A stretch of DNA of 49,203 nt from RGIG9079 sp964567845 (GTDB taxonomy: Bacteria > Bacteroidota > Bacteroidia > Bacteroidales > Marinifilaceae). The DNA is taken from assembly GCA_964567845.1 (NCBI GenBank), contig CAZMOG010000005.1, forward strand, positions 1 through 49,203. Direction: 5' to 3'. The stretch's first letter is position 1; each line of letters opens with the position of its first letter. A program made the position numbers and the translations under genes. Positions 26,565 to 36,022 of the stretch are shown in pieces. The notes beneath the pieces are model-generated. The model ran no database searches and had not been told where the DNA came from. It saw nothing but the letters and a program-made list of their open reading frames with translations.

Positions 26565-27110
26565 TTATTTCTTTGGAGCAATCATTACGAACATCTTCTT
26601 ACCCTCAAGTCTTGGCTCTGACTCCAATTTTCCGTAGTCCTCCAACGCAGCTATAAAACGGGTAAGCAAATCTGTTCCTTGATCTTTAAACAAAATAGAA
26701 CGACCTTTGAAGAATACATAAGCTCGCACCTTTGCACCCTCTTGTAGGAACTCCTGAGCATGCTTCACTTTGAAATTGAAATCGTGATCATCGGTCTGCG
26801 GTCCGAAACGAATCTCCTTCACTACTACCTTTACGCTCTTAGCCTTTATCTCCTTCTGCTTCTTTTTCAACTGATAAAGAAACTTGCTGTAGTCAATGAT
26901 TCTACATACAGGGGGATTTGCATTGGGTGATATTTCAACCAAATCCAATCCCATCTCATCGGCCATAGCCAACGCCTGACGCAAAGGATAGACAGCTGAT
27001 TCGATCTCATCACCAACCACACGTACCTGGGTAGCGTGAATCATTTCATTAATTCTGTGTTGTGGCTCTTTTCCCACTTGGTTATTGCGGCCTTTGTTAA
27101 ACTCTACCAT
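26565..27110 (-). CDS. infC: Translation initiation factor IF-3
   Basis: 181 residues. The N-terminal domain (VRVVGDE, LAMADEMGLDLVEISPNANPPVCRIIDY) is followed by a lysine-rich linker and the C-terminal domain (KEIRFGPQTDDHDFNFK). It binds the 30S subunit and checks start codons. The start is an ordinary ATG, unlike the autoregulatory AUU of E. coli infC, so IF-3 control through a rare start is not expected here. It begins 35 bases after thrS. Confidence 0.96.
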   Translation of the reverse strand: MVEFNKGRNNQVGKEPQHRINEMIHATQVRVVGDEIESAVYPLRQALAMADEMGLDLVEISPNANPPVCRIIDYSKFLYQLKKKQKEIKAKSVKVVVKEIRFGPQTDDHDFNFKVKHAQEFLQEGAKVRAYVFFKGRSILFKDQGTDLLTRFIAALEDYGKLESEPRLEGKKMFVMIAPKK

Positions 27111-27145
27111 TCTTTTCTGTTTATTAAACCTCCTTACTATTTTTA

Positions 27146-29098
27146 TTAAAAACTATACAAACTCTTTGTCTGGGTGTCAACCTCATCACTTATCAACTTG
27201 ATAAACTCATCAACACTCATAACACCTTTATCTCCCTCACCCTGACGGCGAACAGAAACACTATTGGCAGCAGCCTCATTCTCGCCAACGATAAGCATAT
27301 ACGGAATCTTTTTCAACTCGTTATCACGAATCTTTCTTCCAATCTTCTCGTTACGATCATCGACAGAGACTCTTACATCTGCCATATTCATTGCATTTGC
27401 AATCCGGTGCGCATACTCATTGTACTTCTCACTGATCGGCAGTATAATTGCCTGCTCTGGAGTCAACCACAATGGGAATTTTCCACCGGTATGCTCGATA
27501 AGCACTGCAACGAAACGCTCCATACTTCCAAATGGCGCACGGTGAATCATTACAGGTCTGTGCTTCAAGTTATCGGCTCCTGTGTACTCCAATCCAAAAC
27601 GCTCCGGCAAGTTGTAGTCAACCTGAATTGTTCCCAACTGCCACTTACGACCAATTGCATCCTTAATCATAAAGTCAAGCTTGGGACCATAGAATGCAGC
27701 CTCGCCATACTCAACAACAGTCTTCAATCCCTTCTCCTCAGCAGCCTCGATAATTGCACGCTCAGCACGCTCCCAGTTTTCGTCACTTCCAATATACTTC
27801 TCTGTATTATGTGGATCACGCAACGAAACTTGAGCGGTAAACTCTGAGAAATTCAATGCTTTAAAGATAATGAAAATAATATCTATTACCTTCTTGAACT
27901 CATCTTTAATCTGCTCAGGCATACAGAACAAGTGTGCATCATCCTGGGTAAATCCACGCACACGTGTCAAACCATGCAACTCTCCACTCTGCTCATAGCG
28001 ATACACTGTTCCAAACTCCGCAAAACGGATTGGAAGATCCTTGTATGAGCGAGGTTTTGTCTTATAAATCTCGCAGTGGTGAGGACAGTTCATTGGTTTC
28101 AACATAAACTCCTCGCCCTCTTGTGGAGTTGTAATTACCTGGAAGCTATCCTTTCCGTACTTCTGATAGTGTCCTGAAGTCTTATAAAGGTTCACATTTC
28201 CAATGTGTGGAGTGATTACCTGCTGATAACCATACTGCTTCTGCACCTTGCGCAAGAATGTCTCAAGACGGTCGCGCAACATGGTTCCCTTTGGCAACCA
28301 CAATGGCAATCCCTGACCAACATTGTTCGAGAATGCGAACAGCTCCATCTCTTTACCGATTTTGCGGTGATCACGCTTCTTGGCCTCCTCCATTACAGCA
28401 ATCCAATCTGTAAGCATCTGCTGCTTTGGGAAAGAGATTCCGTAGATACGTGTTAGCATCTTATTGTGCTCATCTCCACGCCAGTATGCACCGGCAAGAC
28501 TTGTCAACTTAATTGCCTTGATATATGAAGTGTCAGGCAAGTGAGGTCCGCGGCACAAATCGGTAAATGTACCATTCTTATAATATGTGATAGTACCATC
28601 CTCAAGGTCGTTAATCAACTCAACCTTATAGGTCTCATTAATTGAGCCAAAGTGCTCCAATGCCTCGCATTTTGGTACATTGATACGTTGCAACGCCTCT
28701 TTCTGACGCGCAAGCTCCAACATCTTTGCACCGATTACATCCAAATCCTTATCGGTCAAAACCACGCCCTCGCCCGGATCAACATCATAGTAGAATCCAT
28801 TCTCGATAGCCGGTCCGATACCGAACTTTGTGTTTGGATACAATTGCTGCAAAGCCTCTGCCAAAAGGTGTGCCGAGGTATGCCAGAATGTATGGCGTCC
28901 CTCCTCATCATCCCATGTGTAGAACTTAATCTCTGCATCAATATTTATGGGGCGTGTCAAATCCCAGGTCTCGCCATTTACAGAAACCGACAACGCCTCT
29001 TTAGCCAATTTATTGCTGATTGCCTTAGCAATCTCCAATCCTGTAACTCCGCTCTCAAATTTGCGGATATTACCGTCAGGAAATTTGATATTTACCAT
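27146..29098 (-). CDS. thrS: Threonine--tRNA ligase
   Basis: 650 residues from the ATG at 29098. The longer frame to 29152 runs through the promoter box at 29127-29134, so it is rejected. Domains: TGS (residues 1-60), the editing domain with HTSAHLLAEAL, the class II catalytic core with zinc ligands Cys (MNCPHHCE), His (DDAHLFC) and His (IHRAPFGSMERF), and the C-terminal anticodon-binding domain. It charges tRNA-Thr and edits mischarged Ser. The leader is only about 22 bases, too short for a T-box or an E. coli-style thrS operator. First gene of the IF-3/L35/L20 operon. Confidence 0.96.
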   Translation of the reverse strand: MVNIKFPDGNIRKFESGVTGLEIAKAISNKLAKEALSVSVNGETWDLTRPINIDAEIKFYTWDDEEGRHTFWHTSAHLLAEALQQLYPNTKFGIGPAIENGFYYDVDPGEGVVLTDKDLDVIGAKMLELARQKEALQRINVPKCEALEHFGSINETYKVELINDLEDGTITYYKNGTFTDLCRGPHLPDTSYIKAIKLTSLAGAYWRGDEHNKMLTRIYGISFPKQQMLTDWIAVMEEAKKRDHRKIGKEMELFAFSNNVGQGLPLWLPKGTMLRDRLETFLRKVQKQYGYQQVITPHIGNVNLYKTSGHYQKYGKDSFQVITTPQEGEEFMLKPMNCPHHCEIYKTKPRSYKDLPIRFAEFGTVYRYEQSGELHGLTRVRGFTQDDAHLFCMPEQIKDEFKKVIDIIFIIFKALNFSEFTAQVSLRDPHNTEKYIGSDENWERAERAIIEAAEEKGLKTVVEYGEAAFYGPKLDFMIKDAIGRKWQLGTIQVDYNLPERFGLEYTGADNLKHRPVMIHRAPFGSMERFVAVLIEHTGGKFPLWLTPEQAIILPISEKYNEYAHRIANAMNMADVRVSVDDRNEKIGRKIRDNELKKIPYMLIVGENEAAANSVSVRRQGEGDKGVMSVDEFIKLISDEVDTQTKSLYSF

Positions 29099-29126
29099 TA
29101 CTCTCAATCTTTTACAAACTGAACCG

Positions 29127-29134
29127 CAAAGATA
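29127..29134 (-). promoter_or_regulatory. -7 element of the thrS operon promoter
   Basis: Minus strand reads TATCTTTG, a full match to TAnnTTTG. Expected transcript start near 29120, with a leader of about 22 bases. It sits about 43 bases from the divergent folC promoter box. Confidence 0.6.
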
Positions 29135-29177
29135 ACTATTTTTCCTTTTCAATGTACACTTGAGCTGTTTTTTATAC

Positions 29178-29185
29178 TAATTTTG
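29178..29185 (+). promoter_or_regulatory. -7 element of the folC promoter
   Basis: TAATTTTG, a full match to TAnnTTTG. Expected transcript start near 29192, with a leader of about 24 bases to the folC ATG at 29216. It also argues against the TTG start at 29183, which lies in the box. Confidence 0.55.
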
Positions 29186-29215
29186 TCGGCAAATATCATT
29201 ATAGCTATAAAAAAA

Positions 29216-30490
29216 ATGAACTATTCAAAAACTACAGAGTGGCTTTTCTCCCAACTCCCAATGTATCAAAGAGAAGGAAAATCCGCATACAAAGCCAATC
29301 TTGAAAATTCAACCATATTGGATTCCAGATTCGGACATCCACACAAAAAATATAAAACCATTCATGTTGCCGGCACCAATGGAAAGGGATCTGTATCGCA
29401 CATGTTGGCATCCATTTTTCAAGAGGCAGGCTTTAAAACCGGGCTCTACACATCACCCCATTTAAAAGATTTTCGTGAAAGAATAAAAATAAACGGCAAT
29501 GAGATTCCCGAAGAGTATGTAACCAAATTCGTAGCCGAGAACAGAGAGTTCTTCGAAAACCTGCACCCATCATTCTTTGAAATGACCTCGACTATGGCAT
29601 TCTGCTGGTTTGCAGCCGAGAGTGTTGATATTGCAATAATCGAGGTTGGACTAGGAGGGCGTCTTGACTCAACAAATGTCATAACTCCCGAGCTATCGGT
29701 AATCACCAATATTTCACTCGACCATACCGCCCTACTGGGAAACACCCTTGAACAGATTGCCACTGAAAAAGCAGGAGTAATCAAACAAGGAGTACCGGTC
29801 GTTGTTGGTACTTATGACAACCGTTACGCTCATGTACTTAAGGAGACTGCCGCATGTGAATCCTCGTCCATAACCTTTGCATCGGAAGAGTGGAGCCATA
29901 CAACAGATAGCAGTGGAAGCTACAGCTACGCCTCAAAATGCGGCACATCTTTTGCAAACCTAAATTGCGAACTTTCAGGCTTATATCAAACAGAGAACAT
30001 TGCCACTGTTTTGCAGACAATCCAAATTCTTAACGAGCGAGGTTTCACTATTGACCGTAACGCCATCATTAAGGGAATCGCAAAGGTGGTAACCAATACA
30101 CACCTAATGGGGCGCTGGCAAATTCTTAATGAAAAACCGTTCACTGTTTGCGACACAGGCCATAACCCGGGTGCATTTCAACACCTGGTTAAACAGATGG
30201 TGGCTCACAACCATGAAACACTACGCATAGTCATTGGCATGGTAAATGACAAAGATATTGACACAGTTATGTCAATGCTACCCAAAAATGCTGTTTACTA
30301 TTTCTGCAAACCACAAATAAAAAGGGCAATGGATCAGACGGAGTTGCTGGAGATTGGCAAAAGACACTCTTTACATGGAGAGTGCTTTCCTACTGTTGCA
30401 CAGGCGTTGAGTGTTGCCAAAAAACAGGCCTCGCCCAATGACATGATATACATTGGAGGCAGTACATTTGTTGTTGCAGAAATTCTTTAA
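29216..30490 (+). CDS. folC: Dihydrofolate synthase / folylpolyglutamate synthase
   Basis: 424 residues from the ATG at 29216. Mur-ligase fold: P-loop VAGTNGKGSVSHM near residue 50, EVGLGGRLDSTN near 145, a Mg/ATP-binding His (TNISLDHTALLG) and the C-terminal domain with CDTGHNPGAF. It adds glutamate to dihydropteroate and then to folates. Both activities are usual for bacterial FolC; which dominates here cannot be told. It is followed after 11 bases by a DMT permease gene. Confidence 0.93.
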   Translation: MNYSKTTEWLFSQLPMYQREGKSAYKANLENSTILDSRFGHPHKKYKTIHVAGTNGKGSVSHMLASIFQEAGFKTGLYTSPHLKDFRERIKINGNEIPEEYVTKFVAENREFFENLHPSFFEMTSTMAFCWFAAESVDIAIIEVGLGGRLDSTNVITPELSVITNISLDHTALLGNTLEQIATEKAGVIKQGVPVVVGTYDNRYAHVLKETAACESSSITFASEEWSHTTDSSGSYSYASKCGTSFANLNCELSGLYQTENIATVLQTIQILNERGFTIDRNAIIKGIAKVVTNTHLMGRWQILNEKPFTVCDTGHNPGAFQHLVKQMVAHNHETLRIVIGMVNDKDIDTVMSMLPKNAVYYFCKPQIKRAMDQTELLEIGKRHSLHGECFPTVAQALSVAKKQASPNDMIYIGGSTFVVAEIL

Positions 30491-30501
30491 CACTTCTGAT
30501 C

Positions 30502-31407
30502 ATGTGGATTATACCTGCATTTATATCGGCCACTTTACTAGGCCTTTACGATGTATCGAAAAAACAGTCTCTGACAAACAATGCAGTCATTCCGGTACTA
30601 TTCCTGAATGTATTGTTCTGTTGTGCACTATTTATTCCAATCATAGCACTATCGTATGGTAGCGACATACTGCAAGGAACTATTTTTCAAGCGCCTCCAT
30701 TCAAATGGAGCGATCAGCCGTGGCTTATAGGCAAAGCATTTATTGTGCTTGCCTCGTGGATAAGCGCCTACTTTGCAATAAAACATCTGCCAATAACCCT
30801 AACATCACCCATTAAAGCAACCCAACCGCTTGTAACATTGGTTGCAGCCTTGATTATCTTTGGAGAAAGGCTAGATGCATGGCAATGGTGTGGTGTAATT
30901 TTAGGTTTAAGTTCTATATACCTTCTGTCAATATCAGGCAAAAAAGATGGAATTAGCTTTAAAAGCAACAAATGGGTATGGTTAATGATACTCTCGGTTC
31001 TGACCGGTTCTGCAAGCGGACTGTACGACAAATACCTAATACAATATGCCGAGATTGACAAAATTACAACCCAGGTATATTACAACTTCTACCAACTGAT
31101 TATCATGGGTGTTATGCTTATGGCCATGTGGTATCCCAAGCGTAAAACCACCACTCCGTTCCACTGGAGCTGGGGTATTCCACTTATAAGCATTTTCCTG
31201 ACAGCAGCCGACTTTGTCTATTTCTACGCTTTATCTGAAGGAGGAATGATATCTATTGTGTCACTAATTCGCCGAAGCAGTGTAATTATTTCCTTTATCG
31301 CAGGAGCACTGCTCTTTAAGGAGAAAAATTTGAAGACAAAACTTCTTGATTTATTGCTAATACTCGTAGGAATGATTCTGATTTACATAGGCACTGCGTC
31401 ATCTTAA
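30502..31407 (+). CDS. DMT/EamA family permease
   Basis: 301 residues with ten predicted membrane helices arranged as two EamA repeats. The first runs from about residue 3 to 140 (ends LGLSSIYLLSISGKK), the second from about 150 to 298 (TGSASGLYDKYL ... LVGMILIYIG). The characteristic Pro-containing end of each repeat (LPITLTSPIKATQPLV) is visible. Drug/metabolite transporters of this family export amino acids, nucleotides or other small molecules; the substrate is unknown. Co-directional with folC and probably co-transcribed. Confidence 0.88.
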   Translation: MWIIPAFISATLLGLYDVSKKQSLTNNAVIPVLFLNVLFCCALFIPIIALSYGSDILQGTIFQAPPFKWSDQPWLIGKAFIVLASWISAYFAIKHLPITLTSPIKATQPLVTLVAALIIFGERLDAWQWCGVILGLSSIYLLSISGKKDGISFKSNKWVWLMILSVLTGSASGLYDKYLIQYAEIDKITTQVYYNFYQLIIMGVMLMAMWYPKRKTTTPFHWSWGIPLISIFLTAADFVYFYALSEGGMISIVSLIRRSSVIISFIAGALLFKEKNLKTKLLDLLLILVGMILIYIGTASS

Positions 31408-31416
31408 AAAAAATGT

Positions 31417-31424
31417 TATATTTG
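31417..31424 (+). promoter_or_regulatory. -7 element of the DUF6057-like gene promoter
   Basis: TATATTTG, a full match to TAnnTTTG, 10 bases after the DMT permease stop. Expected transcript start near 31431, with a leader of about 35 bases to the ATG at 31466. Confidence 0.6.
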
Positions 31425-31465
31425 CGCATCAATATATAGACAAACATTGAAAAAAAATTACAACC

Positions 31466-33322
31466 ATGAATAGATACATTAAAATCATTACCCCCACTGC
31501 GCTTTTTGGTGCAATATGGGCAATTCTCTTCTTCGGAGGCAGATATATGCTCTACCTTCAGGAGCAGTTACAACTATTCCAGAACGACTGGATTTATTTC
31601 ATTGAAAACTGTCAGTACCATGGCGGTTTTGCCCAAATGGCAAGCGAATTTATTGTGCAATTTATGCATACCCCATGGCTTGGAACAATGATATTGGCGG
31701 CAGTTATCACTGCAACCACATACGCTTTCAAGGCAATCCTGCAAAAATGCGGATGCAGTAAAGGAGTAACCCCATTGGCTATCGTTCCGGCAATTCCGCT
31801 AATCTACTCGCTTATCATATGCGAACTAACCTTCTCTATGGTGCAATACTCTATTGCAATCTTTGCTACATGTGCAGTAGCACACATATCGGCTAAGTTC
31901 CGTTTTATCGTGGCAACCATCATATCGCCATTTATATTCTGGTTATGCGGAGCTCCTGCAATCTTATTACCAATTTTCACAGTACTTATAGCCATAAATG
32001 AAAAGTGCACCACAAAAAGCATCCTATTCAACAGCATACCGCTATTTGTGTACGTAATTTTTGGTGTTATTGGTATTCGCACAGGATTGATAGGCTCATT
32101 GGATCACTTTATAAATCACACATTGGTTAAAATTCCATTGAAAACCCTGCGAGATCCTCAACCTATGGTTGCAATCGGATGGTACTCATCGGTTATTATT
32201 GCCATATATTCACTTATAGCAAAACAAAAAGCTGTAATTACAGAAAACCGTTGGCTAAATGTTACAATTCAGAGCGCTCTTGTGGCTGGAATGTTTATGG
32301 TAGTATGGGTTGCTCCGGACAAAGAGTATACCAAAGGAGTAACATTCAAAGATTACAACCATTGGGCAAAACTTCACTACCTGTACACTCAAGCAGAATA
32401 TCAAGAGCTACTTGATCTATACAAAGATAAAAACCCCGACGGAATAATGGAGAGCAACTATATTAATTTGGCTCTATACAGAAAGGGACGCCTGGTAGAG
32501 GATTTCTTCAAATACTCACCGCTCGGACACACCTCACTGCTTCTTCGTTGGGCAGATGCACCATTCCCAATTGCATTCCTATGGGGCGAGATCAGTAGCG
32601 AGATGGGATTCATAGCAAAATCGGGTCAAACCGCATACGAGGGAAATATGTTGAGTGGTCCCCGAGGCTCATCTATGTTCATGAAACTGCTTGTCGAGAG
32701 CGAGATTATTATGGGTAACTATCAAACTGCAGAGAAATATATCAATGTTCTTGAGAATACCATTTACTACAAAGATTGGGCAACACAACAACGGGCATTC
32801 CTAAGCGACAAAGCAGTTGCACAGAGCGACTACTACAAAGCCAAACGCAAATGTATAATCAAAAACAATGCCGTTATGGCATTAACCAACGAATTGGTGC
32901 TGCTTAATGAAATCATAAAAATAAATCCATTGCACAAATCTACATTCGATTTTGCCACTCTAATGACCCTATCGGCCGGAGCAATACCTGCATTCCGCGA
33001 AGTTATCTCGGCAGGAGTACAGAGCAGAAACTATTTACCTCCATTCAAAAACACAATCCAGGAGGGCCTTGTAGTTGCATATAACCAACACCCTGTGTTC
33101 TGGAACTTCTACAAGGTGAACGAATCTACCCAAAATTCATATCAGGAGTTTGCAAAAGCATTAAAAGAGCAAAAGGCCAACCCAATGGGAGCCAGCGCCA
33201 TAATATCAAAGAATAAACATCGCTATTGGCTCTACATTGAAACCCTAAAACAAAGAGCAACTGCTCAGCAGCAACAACAATCAATGACCCAGGCTCCTCA
33301 AGCAGAGTTACCAAACAACTAA
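31466..33322 (+). CDS. DUF6057-like polytopic membrane protein
   Basis: 618 residues. About eight to ten hydrophobic segments fill the first 290 residues (from ALFGAIWAILFFGG to VAGMFMVVWVAP). A soluble helical region of about 330 residues follows (YLYTQAEYQELLDLY ... NYQTAEKYINVLEN), which resembles TPR-type helical repeats. The end is Gln-rich (QQQQQ). I recognise the family as one of Bacteroidales membrane proteins of unknown function, DUF6057 in my recollection. It precedes the PD40/CxxCH lipoprotein gene by 11 bases, so the two likely act together at the cell envelope. No enzymatic motif seen. Confidence 0.7.
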   Translation: MNRYIKIITPTALFGAIWAILFFGGRYMLYLQEQLQLFQNDWIYFIENCQYHGGFAQMASEFIVQFMHTPWLGTMILAAVITATTYAFKAILQKCGCSKGVTPLAIVPAIPLIYSLIICELTFSMVQYSIAIFATCAVAHISAKFRFIVATIISPFIFWLCGAPAILLPIFTVLIAINEKCTTKSILFNSIPLFVYVIFGVIGIRTGLIGSLDHFINHTLVKIPLKTLRDPQPMVAIGWYSSVIIAIYSLIAKQKAVITENRWLNVTIQSALVAGMFMVVWVAPDKEYTKGVTFKDYNHWAKLHYLYTQAEYQELLDLYKDKNPDGIMESNYINLALYRKGRLVEDFFKYSPLGHTSLLLRWADAPFPIAFLWGEISSEMGFIAKSGQTAYEGNMLSGPRGSSMFMKLLVESEIIMGNYQTAEKYINVLENTIYYKDWATQQRAFLSDKAVAQSDYYKAKRKCIIKNNAVMALTNELVLLNEIIKINPLHKSTFDFATLMTLSAGAIPAFREVISAGVQSRNYLPPFKNTIQEGLVVAYNQHPVFWNFYKVNESTQNSYQEFAKALKEQKANPMGASAIISKNKHRYWLYIETLKQRATAQQQQQSMTQAPQAELPNN

Positions 33323-33333
33323 TAGTGTAAAAA

Positions 33334-34833
33334 ATGAAAAGTATGAATATCAAATCAGCAATATATACATTGACAATAGTCTTCTTTGCTATTGCATGCT
33401 CAAACAATTACGTAATAAAGGGTGAATTGGAAAAGACATGCCCTATATACCCAAATTACATGGGAGTAACAGTGCCCTACAACATTGCCCCTCTGAACAT
33501 GTATTCCGACAGTATTGAGAGCGGTTTTGTTCAAATCTATTCAAAAGCAACCGAAGAGACCCTAAATTTCGATATTAAAAATCATCAGGTTCGGTTTAAT
33601 AAATCTGAATGGAAAAAGCTACTCGAACAGAATAAAGGAGGTCAATTGCACCTGACATTTGTAAACGAGAAGGGACTGGCATACAGAAGTTTTATTATAA
33701 AGATTGCCAATGAGCCAATTGACAAATATATTGCATATCGCCTTATCGAGCCCGGATTTCAACATTGGAGCGAAATGGGATTATATCAACGCAATCTTGA
33801 GAACTTCAAACAGACAGCAATCATCGAGAATAAAAACACCAACTATTCATGTATGAACTGTCACTCATTCGGGAATCGCGACGCCAACAACATGCTATTC
33901 CATGTAAGAAGCACCGAGTATGCAGGAACCTATATATGGAAGGATGGCGAAATGGAGAAACTCAACACCAAAACCCCACAAACCATCTCTGCTCTTGTAT
34001 ATCCGTCATGGCACCCAAGCAACAAATTCGTAGCCTTCTCGGTTAATGATACAAAGCAGACATTCTATACCGGAAATCCGGATAAGATTGAGGTATTTGA
34101 CTATAAATCCGATGTAGTTGTGTATGATGTTGAGAAACATGAAATGATTACAGCTCCGCAACTATTCAGCAAAGCTCAATTCGAAACCTTCCCGACATTT
34201 TCACCCAATGGGAAACGTCTATTCTTCTGCAGTTCAGACTCCACACAAATGCCGCACAATCTTGACAAGGTCAAATATGCACTTTGTGCTATAGACTTTA
34301 ATCCTGAGACTCGTGAATTTGGCAACAAGGTTGACACCATTTATCAGGACGCTCTAAAAAGTGCTACACTGCCAAGAGTATCTCCCGATGGCAAATATCT
34401 GCTTTTCACCGTTGGAAACTACGGTAATTTCCACATCTGGCATAAAAGTTCAAACTTATGGATGCATAACTTTGCAACAGGCGAAAACTACATTGCTCGT
34501 CGCTGGAACAGCACCGATGTCGAGAGCTATCACTCATGGAGCAGCAACAGCCGATGGGTTATCTTCAGTTCAAGAAGAGGAGAAGGTCTGCACACTCGCC
34601 TATACATTGGATACATTGATGAGAATGGAGAGTTAGGCAGACCTTTCATGCTTCCTCAAGAGGATCCAACCCACAATGACAGATTCATGAAATCATATAA
34701 CATTCCTGAGTTCGTTACAGGAAAAATTGATGAAAAGGGCTATGAAGTTCGAAATGCCGGCAAGGGTATCGATGTTAAATTCGCTACCGACATTCCAACA
34801 GACATGACCACGGGAGCATCAGCAAAGAATTAG
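33334..34833 (+). CDS. PD40 beta-propeller lipoprotein with a CxxCH haem-c motif
   Basis: 499 residues. Lipoprotein signal with lipobox FAIAC (Cys22), so it is anchored in the periplasm or outer membrane. An N-terminal domain of about 140 residues is followed by CMNCH (C173, C176, H177), a canonical haem c attachment motif. Then come TolB/WD40-like PD40 blades (for example TFSPNGKRLFFCSS, RVSPDGKYLLFTVG, WSSNSRWVIFSSRR). If haem is attached, this is a c-type cytochrome fused to a beta-propeller; an electron-transfer or sensing role is then possible. The CxxCH could instead be a chance or metal-binding motif. An internal ATG at 33343 is an alternative start. It is transcribed after the DUF6057-like gene and ends at a strong terminator. 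Confidence 0.75.
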   Translation: MKSMNIKSAIYTLTIVFFAIACSNNYVIKGELEKTCPIYPNYMGVTVPYNIAPLNMYSDSIESGFVQIYSKATEETLNFDIKNHQVRFNKSEWKKLLEQNKGGQLHLTFVNEKGLAYRSFIIKIANEPIDKYIAYRLIEPGFQHWSEMGLYQRNLENFKQTAIIENKNTNYSCMNCHSFGNRDANNMLFHVRSTEYAGTYIWKDGEMEKLNTKTPQTISALVYPSWHPSNKFVAFSVNDTKQTFYTGNPDKIEVFDYKSDVVVYDVEKHEMITAPQLFSKAQFETFPTFSPNGKRLFFCSSDSTQMPHNLDKVKYALCAIDFNPETREFGNKVDTIYQDALKSATLPRVSPDGKYLLFTVGNYGNFHIWHKSSNLWMHNFATGENYIARRWNSTDVESYHSWSSNSRWVIFSSRRGEGLHTRLYIGYIDENGELGRPFMLPQEDPTHNDRFMKSYNIPEFVTGKIDEKGYEVRNAGKGIDVKFATDIPTDMTTGASAKN

Positions 34834-34851
34834 CAATTAGGAATTAGGAAC

Positions 34852-34895
34852 AAAAAAACGGTTGAATCTGCGCTGCAAATTCAACCGTTTTTTTT
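34852..34895. terminator. Bidirectional terminator between convergent genes
   Basis: A stem of about 16 bp (AAAAAAACGGTTGAAT with ATTCAACCGTTTTTTT) around an 11-base loop, with an A run on the left and a T run on the right. It can terminate both the PD40 gene (+) and the Rid-like gene (-). Confidence 0.9.
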
Positions 34896-34911
34896 CCACT
34901 TATCTTTTACC

Positions 34912-36015
34912 TCATTTATAGGCAATACACTCAACCTCAATGAGCCAACCCGGACGACAGACAGGAGCCCAAGTAATAACCATTGGTGTATCAGGAAAAC
35001 GAAGCGAGAAAATGCCTTTAACTGTATCATAATCTGCTATATCGCGAATATAGACAACCATTTGTGCAATATCCTCTTCAGTTGCGTCGGCCTCGGACAA
35101 AAGCGCATCAACATTCTCCATCATACGCTCTATCTGACCATCAATATCCCCGGGAGCAACAATAGCTCCGCGACTATCAATACTAGCTGTTCCACTTATC
35201 AGAATCTGAGTTCTATTGTCAAAGTGCAATGCAGTTCCTCGTTCAAAAGTAACACCATAAAGATTTGTCGGACTTAGGTTATCGTAGGCATAAAGATATT
35301 GAATATCCTTATCCTCCAACCCCTCAACAGCATAAGCATCCATACATACCAGATTCTCGTGACGCTCACAAACACCATTGATACCTGTACTTGCAATATA
35401 ATGGGTATTGTTTGTCAATCCCCACTCCTCAAACAACTCCTTGCGCGCATGAACAACACCACTGTAATTAATGTCAACATCACGAACAAATATCCAGGTA
35501 CGCATACAGTTACGCTCGACCGACATATCCTTATTCTTCAAAAGCTCATTATACTCCTGAAAAATCTGGGCCATCTGATGTTGGGAGTCCATCTTATTGG
35601 ACATAAACGAGGTATCAAAACGATAGGTAGTCTTCTTATGCTTAACTACTCCATCATCACAACTCAGCCCATTACCCTTCATAAGCCACACCCACACAAC
35701 TGCCTTGCTACCATCAAGAGGAGGTTGTTGAATGACAGAAATTGCAGCATCACCCGAAGTATTAATCAGTTTTCTTTGAGCAACTATATCAGAAAGGAAG
35801 TATCTCTTGAATACCGGCTTATATCCATCCATCTCCTCGGCATCAAGAATTACCTGCAACCCCTCATCCAAAACAGACAAAGTTCTTTCAATTGAGAGAC
35901 ACTTATCTAAAGGCTCTATCATTAAATGACACTCAGACACTCCCGTCGGTGTCTCAAACATTGACGATTTGGCTAAAAAACCTACCTCGTTATCAGAATA
36001 TTCCCTATGTTCCAT
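34912..36015 (-). CDS. Rid/YjgF-superfamily protein, chorismatase-like
   Basis: 367 residues, about three times a single RidA domain. The C-terminal 120 residues form a YjgF-like domain with ILISGTASID, a GDIDGQ stretch and the end RPGWLIEVECIA, where a conserved Arg/Glu pair sits in RidA proteins. The combination of SGTASI, GD, Q and a long N-terminal YjgF-like half resembles the chorismatase family (FkbO, Hyg5, XanB2), which cleaves chorismate to pyruvate and a hydroxybenzoate or dihydrodiol. Alternatively it is a tandem Rid enamine/imine hydrolase. I cannot decide by eye. No signal peptide, cytoplasmic. Its promoter box lies only 7 bases before the ATG, so the mRNA may be leaderless. Single gene with a bidirectional terminator after it. 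Confidence 0.65.
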   Translation of the reverse strand: MEHREYSDNEVGFLAKSSMFETPTGVSECHLMIEPLDKCLSIERTLSVLDEGLQVILDAEEMDGYKPVFKRYFLSDIVAQRKLINTSGDAAISVIQQPPLDGSKAVVWVWLMKGNGLSCDDGVVKHKKTTYRFDTSFMSNKMDSQHQMAQIFQEYNELLKNKDMSVERNCMRTWIFVRDVDINYSGVVHARKELFEEWGLTNNTHYIASTGINGVCERHENLVCMDAYAVEGLEDKDIQYLYAYDNLSPTNLYGVTFERGTALHFDNRTQILISGTASIDSRGAIVAPGDIDGQIERMMENVDALLSEADATEEDIAQMVVYIRDIADYDTVKGIFSLRFPDTPMVITWAPVCRPGWLIEVECIAYK

Positions 36016-36022
36016 TATGGCG

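Noticed and set aside
34834..34851. Repeat AATTAGGAATTAGGAA after the PD40 gene as part of a larger repeat family
   Set aside because: Only two short units adjoining the terminator; no further copies noticed in the window.
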